A DNA stretch of 34,601 nucleotides. Origin: Fimbriimonas sp. (GTDB taxonomy: Bacteria > Armatimonadota > Fimbriimonadia > Fimbriimonadales > Fimbriimonadaceae). A program made the position numbers and the translations under genes. The stretch's first letter is position 1; every line of letters starts with the position of its first letter. The notes under the pieces are model-generated. The model saw only the letters and a list, made by a program, of their open reading frames with translations. It searched no databases and was not told where the DNA came from. Shown piece by piece: positions 7,295 through 15,099 of the stretch. The DNA is taken from NCBI GenBank assembly GCA_031292555.1, contig JARLGV010000029.1:1-34601 (forward strand), in the 5' to 3' direction.

Positions 7295-8387
7295 CGAGTT
7301 GCACTCCCAGCAGACGCTGTAGATCTGCGACTGAGATAACCGTCGGGCTATGCGGCCCGGAGAGCAACAATAGAGTCGGCGTCCGGTTCACGCCGAGTTG
7401 GTGGGCGAGAGATAAGTCACGTCTCACGATAGCCTCCGCAGAGGCTTCCGCCGCAGGCGTCAGCTCTTCAGTCCGTAGGTCCCGAGCAAGGTTGTCGATA
7501 CCTTCGAGACCGCTGTCGCCTAAGTCGCAACCCGCCGTCAAGAACTCAAGCCCTCGCCCAGCAACCGTAGCTTTCGCCAATGCTAAGGACGCCTCAAAGG
7601 CTCCTGCATGGGACGGCATGGGGTACATCCGCACCACCAACCGAAACGCGCCGCTTTTCGCTGATCGCACGAGAAATGGCAGTACGCCACGGCATGCTGC
7701 GCACTCCAAATCCGTGAATGCGACGACTACTTTGTCGCTCGATTTAGCGCCAACCGTCAGACTGTCAGCAGGCGCAAGGTCCGTTAACGTAAGCCTGGCG
7801 AGGACTTCAGCCTTCAGGCCATGCACTACTGAACTGCTGCGCAGTCCTACGGCGCCTACCGCTATCGACGTACCAAGCAGGCACGCCATCACACTGAGAG
7901 GCCAGCGACGCATCTTCCCAATCTCTGGCACGGCCCAAGTACGACCGTCCGTAAGTAGAAAAATCAGGGCCAACGCGATGGACACCACGTTCGACGAAAT
8001 GCACCAGACACAGTGCGCATGCAATCGAATGGCAGCAAGTATCGTCAACACGCTTGATGCCGCCGCAACCCCCACGCAGAGCCACGTAATGGGAGCAATC
8101 CCGAATACCTTTCGCTTAATGATCCAAGCGACAGACGCGGCGCATACACTGAGGTAAAAGCCAAAGCCACAGAAGGCCACGGGAATGCCCATTGGGGCCG
8201 CAAGCTTGCTGGCAGCAACAAGCCCGCAATCATCCGATGCGCCGCAGTAAAGCGATGCACCGTAGACGTGGGCAACCGAAAGCATCGCCGTTAAGAACAG
8301 CCCCAGGCAACTACACAAGAGGACCAACCACACTACCACTGGCCCGCCTCCGCCGAAGCGGGAAACTAGCTGACTCTTCGCTACCAT
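7284..8387 (-). CDS. VKOR-DsbA fusion (disulfide oxidase), first copy
   Basis: A 367-residue integral membrane protein. The VKOR domain (about residues 15-150) has the loop pair C48/C54 (YCGASDDC) and the CVWC redox motif (126-129) at the top of a helix. A further membrane span (about 162-182) leads to a periplasmic DsbA-like thioredoxin domain with CAAC at 229-232 (FTDLECAAC) and cis-Pro in NRTPTLLLL. The domain pair makes a self-contained disulfide-forming enzyme recycled by quinone. The CAAC centre differs from the CPHC centre of the second fusion, so the two may differ in redox potential or substrate. The gene lies 39 bases downstream of the 43-residue peptide gene. Its own ribosome site is weak, which suggests expression as part of the operon. 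Confidence 0.88.
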   Translation of the reverse strand: MVAKSQLVSRFGGGGPVVVWLVLLCSCLGLFLTAMLSVAHVYGASLYCGASDDCGLVAASKLAAPMGIPVAFCGFGFYLSVCAASVAWIIKRKVFGIAPITWLCVGVAAASSVLTILAAIRLHAHCVWCISSNVVSIALALIFLLTDGRTWAVPEIGKMRRWPLSVMACLLGTSIAVGAVGLRSSSVVHGLKAEVLARLTLTDLAPADSLTVGAKSSDKVVVAFTDLECAACRGVLPFLVRSAKSGAFRLVVRMYPMPSHAGAFEASLALAKATVAGRGLEFLTAGCDLGDSGLEGIDNLARDLRTEELTPAAEASAEAIVRRDLSLAHQLGVNRTPTLLLLSGPHSPTVISVADLQRLLGVQLDEG

Positions 8388-8400
8388 TGGTCTTCTGGCT

Positions 8401-8423
8401 GGTCAAGTAGTACCGGTCAAGTA
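8401..8423. repeat. Short direct repeat between peptide gene and VKOR gene
   Basis: GGTCAAGTA occurs at 8401-8409 and again at 8415-8423, in the 39-base gap after the small peptide gene. It could affect transcript stability or be chance. No function is assigned. Confidence 0.3.
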
Positions 8424-8426
8424 CCG

Positions 8427-8558
8427 CTAGCCTACGGCCGTTGTGGCCGTACAGCTAGTGACAGTGTTAGGATTCACAGCCTGTGCTCGACCGGCAAGTA
8501 GAGCTCCGGCACCCAACGATAGTAGCAAGGTCGCAATCAGGACTCGAAGTTTTTGCAT
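8427..8558 (-). CDS. 43-residue secreted Thr-rich, single-Cys peptide precursor
   Basis: A very short gene at the head of the operon, unlike any family I know. The ATG (8556-8558) is preceded by AGGAGAATTGGAT, a good ribosome site. Translation gives a textbook Sec signal: basic start MQKLR, a hydrophobic core to residue 22, and a polar AGRAQA end with a predicted signal-peptidase site after Ala27. The predicted mature peptide is only 16 residues, VNPNTVTSCTATTAVG, with six Ser/Thr and one Cys (C36). It is the first gene after the best promoter in the region. Two disulfide oxidases, a glycosyltransferase, a C39-like peptidase and a sulfotransferase follow, so it is a strong candidate substrate. 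A chance ORF is possible, but signal, ribosome site and position together argue against it. Confidence 0.7.
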   Translation of the reverse strand: MQKLRVLIATLLLSLGAGALLAGRAQAVNPNTVTSCTATTAVG

Positions 8559-8608
8559 ATCCAATTCTCCTAGATAGTCTCTTTAAGGCATCTCTAGCCC
8601 AGTACTAA

Positions 8609-8650
8609 ATCGTACCATAGGAAGTGCGGCAGTGCCAACAAGTTTTTTTT
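8609..8650 (-). promoter_or_regulatory. Probable promoter of the peptide operon with A-tract
   Basis: Read on the minus strand, TTGGCA (8633-8638, 5/6 to the -35 consensus) is followed after 18 bases by TACGAT (8609-8614, 4/6 to -10). Eight A residues (8643-8650) sit just upstream of the -35, like an UP element. Transcription would start about 45 bases before the 43-residue peptide's ATG. Confidence 0.5.
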
Positions 8651-9149
8651 GTCCTCCTCAGGCTGCTTGGAAGACTCAGTTTATTGGTGCAGAGCGTTGG
8701 CTCCTCTTGGTTCCCAAAGTCGCCATAACCAAGGAGCAAAAGACTGTGATGCAAGCCCTAGGATATGTTCCACAGCCCTCTGCTCGACGGATTTCCGGCC
8801 GACGCCATCGTCAGCATGAAGTCAGAACCGGAAGCCGTGCTCTACACGAGCGACGCCAACCGGAGGAGGCAACTGAACGGCTGCGCACCAACCGAACTTG
8901 GGAAAGCGATGTTCGAGCTGCGGCAGGGCGGGAAGGACCGCGGCCAGATATTCCAACACTACCGGGCGGTTAACCGGCCGACGGTGCGGATCAACTTCTC
9001 GTTCACGAGGTGTTGCTGGACCGAGCGGACGCTCAGCGCTGCCGACGAACCTGAGGGCGAAACCAAGTTCGCCGGGCTGCCGACGTCGATGCGTCAGGCC
9101 ATCGAGCGCGAGATGGTCTCGCTCCAGCACGTGACCGCGAGTTCGAGGG
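8651..9149. other. About 500 bases without a recognisable gene
   Basis: This lies between the operon promoter and the second oxidoreductase fragment. An open frame at 8765-9193 on the plus strand (142 codons, containing TSMRQAIEREMVSLQ) has no family I recognise and runs out of frame into the oxidoreductase fragment. Open frames exist on both strands, as expected at this GC. It may be decayed coding sequence brought in with, or left by, the rearrangement that duplicated the flanking junction. Confidence 0.35.
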
Positions 9150-9362
9150 ATGGCATGCAAGCGGCTCCGCCCCCAGACGCTCTTGTGCTATGACGTGAAC
9201 GGCGAACCGTTTGCGATTGAGCACGGCGCCCCCATTCGCCTCGTCATCCCAGTGAAGTACGGCGTGAAGAACATCGAGCGAATTGGCTCGATTACCTATA
9301 CCGACCACCAACCCAACGACTTCTGGGCCGAACAAGGCTACGACTGGTTCGCCGGCCTATAG
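9150..9362 (+). pseudogene. Molybdopterin oxidoreductase 3' fragment (duplicate)
   Basis: The 70 codons include LRPQTLLCYDVNGEPF and IEHGAPIRLVIPVKYGVK, which are characteristic of the sulfite-oxidase/MsrP-type Mo-cofactor domain (family pattern HPQTLLAYEMNGEPLPxxHGAPxRL). Nothing of the N-terminal half of the enzyme, with its cofactor cysteine, is found upstream in any frame. The gene is therefore a truncated duplicate of the one ending at position 113. The last 113 bases match that copy except at four positions. The non-coding sequence just after the stop is visibly more diverged. Confidence 0.65.
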
Positions 9363-9463
9363 CTGAACGGGACTCTCGGTCGACAGGACAGAAGGAGCTG
9401 CCCGTAGGCTCTTTCGATTCCTCGACTTGTTGCCTTCTCACTTCAGCGCTTGGCGCGAAGCAC

Positions 9464-12463
9464 CTATCGAACGATCAGTTGCACCGTCCTGGTCACCCCG
9501 CCGGCCACCGCGGTAAGAGTTGCATTGACAGTTCCCGAGACCGGTTGCGTCGTAATCGAGATGGTCGCCGAGGAACTGCCGGGCGGGATTGTGACGGTCG
9601 ACGTAACGACCACCGCAGGTCGATTGCTATTTAGCCTAACCACCACTCCATTGGGACCGGCTGGCCCATTGAGCGTGACGGTCGCTGTCGAAGCGCCGCC
9701 GCCTGTGACCGTGGAGGGATTCACGGTGATCGACATCAATGCTGCCGGCAAAACGGTTACGGTCACGCTACGAGATGTCTTGCCGCTTGAGGCAGTCATC
9801 GTCACCTTTTGCTTCGTATCGACGGCTGCTGTCCGAATGACGACGGTTGCCGTGTTGTGACCGGACAACACCAGTGCGCCTCCCGGTACGACAACACCAG
9901 GCTGACTGGAGTTGAGGAGGACGTAATCGCCAAGCATTCCGGCCGGGCTGGAGATGCGAACCGTTCCCGAAAGCGGACTTCCACCGGTCGTCGACGACGG
10001 TTGCACTCCAAATGCCTGCAGGTCAGGCGCAAACACGGTCAGGTTCGTTGACAAGGAATAGGGCCCACTCGATGCCGTGATCGGAATCGTCACATTGGCG
10101 CCCGTCCAGCCGCTGCTCACCGTGAATGTGGCGGACCGCAACCCGGCCGGGACGGTGACAGTGGTGGAAACGGTTATGTCGGTTCCTGCCTGCAACCCAA
10201 TCGATACGCCGCCCTTGGGCGCCGGATGGGATAGGGTCACCGTGCCCTTTGTCGTTCCAATTTCGCGAATCGCAGATGGGCTCAGGCTCAGGCTTTGTAT
10301 CGACGCCGACGTTGGCGATTGGATCGTGCTGACACCCAATCCTCCGGCTGCGATCCCGTACGCGATGGCGGCGCCGTCCGGAGAAAGCGCGAATTCCCCC
10401 GCGAATCCCACATCGAAATAGCCAAGTGGTTTCGACTTAATCGCGTCGAACAGAACCAGCACGGGAGAACCGGCAGTCGCCGTCGCAAAGAGCGTCTTGC
10501 CGTCCGGCGCATAGCCGACGTCCAAGACGTTCGTTGTCTCACTGGGCATAGGAAGCGTCGTGATCAGATTACGGGTCGGAACGTTCCATAGCTCGACGAT
10601 TCCCACTTGCGGATACCCGAGCGTGAAGACATATCCGCCGGCTGCCAGAGTCTTACCATCAGGCGAGAAAGAGATGCCTTGGACCCCGCTCTCACTTGTC
10701 TTCAATGTTGTTTTGAGTTCGCCGGTCGAAACGTTCCAAAGCTCCAGCAAGCCGTTATAGGGTGCGTTAGCCGATGCGACGTACAAGCTTCCGCTGTCCG
10801 CCAGAGTCGTACCATCCGGGGAGAAGGAAAGCCCCGTAAATCCGAATGTAGCGGATGAGTGGAGAGTCTCCCGAAGACTCCCGGTTCCAAGGTCCCAGAC
10901 TTCAATCAGGGCGTTACCGTTGGCGTCCAGGCCGCCGTCAGCGATGAGCTTCCCGTCAGGCGAGAATGCGACCCGCCCGTTGTTTTCCACGTCGGTAACC
11001 AGGGAGACGATCAATGACCGGGCTCCAACACTCCAGACTTCGAGCACTCCGGAGAATGTCGCCGTGCTGAGGCTGTGGTATGTTCCCGCGATCGCAAGGC
11101 TCTTTCCATCGGGTGAGAAGGCGTTTGAGGATCGAGAGGTCGCATGGGTAGGCATCGTGAACCGCAGTAAGCCGGTGGCGGCGTCCCAGAGGTTAAACGC
11201 CTGTTCTGAACCGGCAGTGTAGTCGAGTACTCCGCCGGCGACCAGTTTGCCGTCGGGCGAAAATACCGGTGCGCCGATTCCGGTGGAAGGCCCTTGGTTG
11301 GTTTGGCCGGTGATCGTCGTCGTGCTGGAATTCGATGCCAGGTCCAAAGCCGTAATGAACCCTGCGTCGGGCTCGTATGCGCCTCCTTGACCAGTGCCAA
11401 CCCAAGAGTAGTCGACCCCGCCGCTTACCAGCTTGCTGCCATCGGGCGAGAATGCAACGCCATCAAGAGCCCACCCGTCGTCGTTTTGGGGTGCGCCGGG
11501 AATGTAGTTTGGAAGCTCCCATATCTCCTTGCGCCCCTTGCCGATGTAGGTGTTCTGGAAGGGCGTGTAGTCGGCGCCAACATCCGCCAGCGTCTTGCCG
11601 TCTGGGGAGATGGCTACCGTGTTGATCACGCTACCAATGCCTGACGCGAGTGCCTTGACGAGAACTCCTGTAGTCCCGTCGACTATCTGAAGCAACGGCC
11701 CGGTTTTCCCTAGTCCTCCAAGGGCGATCGTCTTACCGTCCGGCGCCAGCGCAAGCGACGCAACATAGTTGGAGTTGGCCGGAACTACCTTCTTCTGAAG
11801 GACGCCGGAGGACATGTTCCACCATTCCAGAGTTCCATTCGTTCCGTCGCCCCCGCCCGCGATTAGGAGTTTTCCGTCACCCGTGAAGGCAACCGAATTC
11901 ACAGACACGGCTGTGGTTCCCAGCGTCATCAGGCGCTTCGAAGAAGCGATTTGCCACACTTCCAACACGCCAGCGCTCTTGAGCGTGATCTTGCTGAACG
12001 TCGAACCGCCGATGGCAAGGGCGGTTCCGTCGGGAGTGAATGCGACAGTGCCGACGGACGTGCCGTCAGCAGCAAAGGTCTGGACCAATGCTCCGGTGGT
12101 GACATTCCACACCTCCAAGACGGCGGAGGTGGATGAATTGCCACCGACCGCGAGCCACTTGCCATCCGGAGAAAAGGCCACCGAACCGATGCCCACCGCG
12201 GAAGTCGCAAACCCTCGGTAAGGCAATCCGGTCGAGGCCGAATACACGCACACTCCGCCTGCGCCTCCTACCGCCAAGAGCGAGCCATCCTTGGAAAACG
12301 CAACCGACTCAACGGTGAAGACCGGTTCGAACGCCCATTTCACAGGAAGTGGAGACTGGGCGAAAGCGATCTGCAGGAGACCAAACAGGAACATACAGGC
12401 GACGGTCACGACACGGGCTCCTGAGATTGAGCTAAAAGTGTTTGGATTCTTCAAATGGAACAT
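9464..12463 (-). CDS. Secreted WD40 double-propeller protein with Ig-like repeats
   Basis: A protein of about 1,000 residues. A signal peptide (core VVTVACMFLFGLLQIAFAQ) precedes 14 WD40-type blades, each marked by an 'F-SPDGK-LA-GG' motif and usually followed by a 'WN-TG' end. Fourteen blades would make two seven-bladed propellers. The last 300 residues hold three Ig-like repeats with alternating Thr/Val/Ser strands (for example NPSTVTGGGASTATVTL). It is probably an extracellular binding or scaffold protein; its ligand is unknown. The open frame begins at an ATG at 12499, but the ATG at 12463 gives a more normal signal-peptide length and neither has a strong ribosome site. Its 3' end is duplicated as a remnant at 214-265. 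Confidence 0.8.
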   Translation of the reverse strand: MFHLKNPNTFSSISGARVVTVACMFLFGLLQIAFAQSPLPVKWAFEPVFTVESVAFSKDGSLLAVGGAGGVCVYSASTGLPYRGFATSAVGIGSVAFSPDGKWLAVGGNSSTSAVLEVWNVTTGALVQTFAADGTSVGTVAFTPDGTALAIGGSTFSKITLKSAGVLEVWQIASSKRLMTLGTTAVSVNSVAFTGDGKLLIAGGGDGTNGTLEWWNMSSGVLQKKVVPANSNYVASLALAPDGKTIALGGLGKTGPLLQIVDGTTGVLVKALASGIGSVINTVAISPDGKTLADVGADYTPFQNTYIGKGRKEIWELPNYIPGAPQNDDGWALDGVAFSPDGSKLVSGGVDYSWVGTGQGGAYEPDAGFITALDLASNSSTTTITGQTNQGPSTGIGAPVFSPDGKLVAGGVLDYTAGSEQAFNLWDAATGLLRFTMPTHATSRSSNAFSPDGKSLAIAGTYHSLSTATFSGVLEVWSVGARSLIVSLVTDVENNGRVAFSPDGKLIADGGLDANGNALIEVWDLGTGSLRETLHSSATFGFTGLSFSPDGTTLADSGSLYVASANAPYNGLLELWNVSTGELKTTLKTSESGVQGISFSPDGKTLAAGGYVFTLGYPQVGIVELWNVPTRNLITTLPMPSETTNVLDVGYAPDGKTLFATATAGSPVLVLFDAIKSKPLGYFDVGFAGEFALSPDGAAIAYGIAAGGLGVSTIQSPTSASIQSLSLSPSAIREIGTTKGTVTLSHPAPKGGVSIGLQAGTDITVSTTVTVPAGLRSATFTVSSGWTGANVTIPITASSGPYSLSTNLTVFAPDLQAFGVQPSSTTGGSPLSGTVRISSPAGMLGDYVLLNSSQPGVVVPGGALVLSGHNTATVVIRTAAVDTKQKVTMTASSGKTSRSVTVTVLPAALMSITVNPSTVTGGGASTATVTLNGPAGPNGVVVRLNSNRPAVVVTSTVTIPPGSSSATISITTQPVSGTVNATLTAVAGGVTRTVQLIVR

Positions 12464-12497
12464 TCGGTGATTTCTCAGACGGGATTTCCAGCTTAAC

Positions 12498-13508
12498 ATG
12501 TTCGCCCGTCAGAATCCCGATTTCGATCCCTCGACCATTCTATGCGTTCGGCCAAACGACGAAGTCGATCTCGACGGCTTGGTTGCCGGACGTCCGGAGG
12601 CATTTCTCCGCCACCGGGCGCTCTCTTTCGAGAGCGCCTTCGAATCCAACTCCGCTGCAATCGTCAAGCGGATTGCCGTCGATCAAGTTCGACCAGCGAT
12701 AGGCCGCGCCACCGGCGGCGCGGAAAGTATCGTCAGCGTCCCTGGCCAAGTACGCCAACCATGGGAAGAAGGCGACGTCCCTCATGGCGTGCTGCATCGG
12801 CACGCCTACCGGTCGGAGATCGTCGGTGAAACGCGACGATTCTTGGTCTACACTCCGCCCGGCTACTAATCCTCTCGGGGCGGCTACCCGGTTCTCTATC
12901 TGCTACACGGAGTGACGGAGACGTGCGAATCATGGGTCCGTGCCGGCAGGGCCGATACGATCCTCGATAATCTGATCATCCAAGGACTCGCGAAGAGAAT
13001 GCTTGTGGTTATGCCCGAGGGTTACGGTTTCCCCGACGTCGCCGACCGGATGGCCGACCAATTCGATCTCGCCAAGCAGCGGTCGATCATGGACTCAATG
13101 GGGCAGATCCTCATCAATGAAATCGTCCCCCAAGTCGAGCGCTCGTATCGAGTGATCCGAAGCCTGAAGGCTCGGGCCATCGCCGGATGCTCGATGGGCG
13201 GCGCCCAATCCCTCTACTTCGGGCTCCATCACCCGGAAATCTTCGGAACGGTTGCGTCCTTCAGCGGAGCCTTCATCATGTATAGCGGCGGCACCGCCAA
13301 GTGGTTTCCCGAGGTCCTGCACATCCCGAATCAGAAACTACTGCTCGCGTGCGGCACGGAGGATTTCCTTCTCGGAAGTAACCGAGTCACAACCAAGTGG
13401 CTGGAGACCCATGGCGCCAAGCCGGAAGTCAGAGAGACGCCCGGCGGTCACACCTGGCAAGTTTGGCGTCGAGAACTGGCGCATCTTGCTCCGAGCCTGT
13501 TTCGTTAG
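12498..13508 (+). pseudogene. Esterase (alpha/beta hydrolase, esterase D family) split by a stop codon
   Basis: One continuous frame encodes an enterochelin/feruloyl-esterase-like enzyme, but a TAA at 12867-12869 interrupts it between 'TRRFLVYTPPGY' and '[14 protein letters not shown]', two halves of one conserved block. After the stop the domain is complete: LLHG oxyanion loop, nucleophile in GCSMGGAQS, acid in [10 protein letters not shown] and His in [12 protein letters not shown]. Upstream, VSVPGQVRQPWEEGDVPHG is also typical of the family, but the earlier residues (12498-12700) are not, so the N-terminal domain may be degraded as well. A single base change in a Glu, Gln or Lys codon would explain the stop. 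Restart at GTG 12912 would lack the oxyanion loop. Sequencing error is the alternative. Confidence 0.75.
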
Positions 13509-13553
13509 GTGCTCGCCTTGCGAAGTGCGCTCAATGATGGGCCGCCAGTGAGA

Positions 13554-15089
13554 CTATTTGTTGCCATCAGACATTGGCGGACGGCTCGAGTGCCCGCCAA
13601 TTGCCAAATCAATCAGACGCTGCTCCGTCATGTCGACCCCAGATGCCTCGCCGACGATGCGGCCCTCGTGCATCACGAGGATGCGGTCGCACAGTCCAAT
13701 GAGTTCGGGCATTTCGGACGACACCACGATCACTCCCCGGCCTTGATCGGCGAACTCCCTAAGGATTCGGTGAATTTCGCTCTTTGCCCCTACATCGACG
13801 CCGCGCGTCGGTTCGTCGACGATCAAAACCTTGGGTTCCGTCGCGAGCCAACGGGCGAGCAGCGTCTTCTGCTGATTCCCTCCCGACAGGCTCGAAACGA
13901 CCTGGTCGACGCTTTGTGAGCGAATGCCCAAGCGCCGGCATGCCTTGGATGCCAGATCGTGGGTTCGTTCGCTGACAACCACGCCAGAACGGCTGCAGCG
14001 GTCCAGATTCGCGCTCGCCAGGTTGTCCTCGATCGACCGATCGAGGAAAAGACCGAGCGTCTTGCGATCCTCCGGCACGTAAGCCAGGCCCGATGCGATC
14101 GCGCGCGATACGGACCACCTTCCCGAGGATGAGTCTGCTATAGTCGTACCCTCCAGTTGCAGCCGCCCCGAATCCATCCGGTCAACGCCGAAAATGAGGC
14201 GCATCGCCTCGGTCCGCCCCGATCCGATCAGCCCGGCAAGCCCGAGAATCTCGTTACGATGGAGCGTGAACGAGATCTTGTGTTCGGCGCCGGGACGGCC
14301 GACGCTATCCACTTTCAACAGAGGATCGCCCACCGACACCGGCTTGGCCGGAAACAGGTCGCTCAGATCCCGCCCGACCATCGCGTCGATGACCGCCTTT
14401 GGCGAGATATCGCCGATTCTCCACGTACCGACATGCCCCCCGTCCCGAAGCACCGATACGCGGTCCGCGATCGCAAAGACCTCTGCCATGCGGTGTGAGG
14501 TGTACACGACCGAGATCCCTCGCTCTGCGAGACGACGCACCGTATTCAAGACCAATTCGGTTTCGTGCGCTTCCAGACTGGAGGTCGGCTCGTCGAACAG
14601 GACGACCTTTGGGCTGGCGGCCAGTGCTTTGAGAACTTCGACCACCTGCCGATGCCCCGCTCCAAGCTCAGAGACCGGCGTGTCCGGCCCCATATTCAGG
14701 TCGAACTCCTTCATCGACGCGGAAACGGTGTCGAACAGCTGCTTCCACCGAACGAATCCGGCGGTCACCGGCTCGCGCCCCGCAAGCACATTTTCGGCGA
14801 TCGAAAGGTCGCGGGCCAAGCTCAATTCCTGATGGACCATGGCGACCCCGGCGTTAAGTGCGGCGGTCGGATTCCTTGGATGGAACGGCTGACCGAATAG
14901 CCGCATCGCTCCGTCGTCCGGTTGATGGACGCCGGCCGCAATCTTCATCAGCGTGCTCTTTCCCGCCCCGTTCTCGCCGACCAGCGCGTGGATTTCGCCT
15001 GGGAGAAGCTCAAAATCCACGCCATGAAGCACGTCGACGCCGTCGAATCGCTTTCCGATGCCGGACATTTGGAGCGTGGGTTCCGCCAT
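13554..15089 (-). CDS. Sugar ABC importer, double ATP-binding protein (RbsA/MglA family)
   Basis: A 511-residue protein with two ABC domains in tandem, the usual length for carbohydrate-uptake-2 importers. The first has Walker A GENGAGKST (38-46) and Walker B VVLFDEPTSSL, with a degenerate signature (ELGAGHRQV). The second has the family's degenerate Walker A (GLIGSGRTEAM) but a good signature LSGGNQQK and Walker B VLIVDEPTRGVDVG. It powers uptake through the permease encoded 10 bases upstream. The substrate is likely a pentose or hexose such as ribose, galactose or inositol and cannot be told from sequence. It is the last gene of a three-gene operon. Confidence 0.92.
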   Translation of the reverse strand: MAEPTLQMSGIGKRFDGVDVLHGVDFELLPGEIHALVGENGAGKSTLMKIAAGVHQPDDGAMRLFGQPFHPRNPTAALNAGVAMVHQELSLARDLSIAENVLAGREPVTAGFVRWKQLFDTVSASMKEFDLNMGPDTPVSELGAGHRQVVEVLKALAASPKVVLFDEPTSSLEAHETELVLNTVRRLAERGISVVYTSHRMAEVFAIADRVSVLRDGGHVGTWRIGDISPKAVIDAMVGRDLSDLFPAKPVSVGDPLLKVDSVGRPGAEHKISFTLHRNEILGLAGLIGSGRTEAMRLIFGVDRMDSGRLQLEGTTIADSSSGRWSVSRAIASGLAYVPEDRKTLGLFLDRSIEDNLASANLDRCSRSGVVVSERTHDLASKACRRLGIRSQSVDQVVSSLSGGNQQKTLLARWLATEPKVLIVDEPTRGVDVGAKSEIHRILREFADQGRGVIVVSSEMPELIGLCDRILVMHEGRIVGEASGVDMTEQRLIDLAIGGHSSRPPMSDGNK

Positions 15090-15099
15090 CGTCGAACAC

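Noticed and set aside
7195-8157. A 320-codon plus-strand open frame opposite the first VKOR-DsbA gene
   Set aside because: The opposite strand encodes two complete redox motifs and membrane helices. This frame is low-complexity Arg/Ser/Thr.
346-8558. Naming the operon a glycocin or RaxX-type system
   Set aside because: There is no ABC exporter, no double-Gly leader and no precursor similar to known glycocins or RaxX. The similarity is in the parts list only.
8765-9193. A 142-codon plus-strand open frame before the oxidoreductase fragment
   Set aside because: It has no recognisable domain, and its last codons run out of frame through recognisable oxidoreductase sequence. It is kept only as part of the unassigned region.
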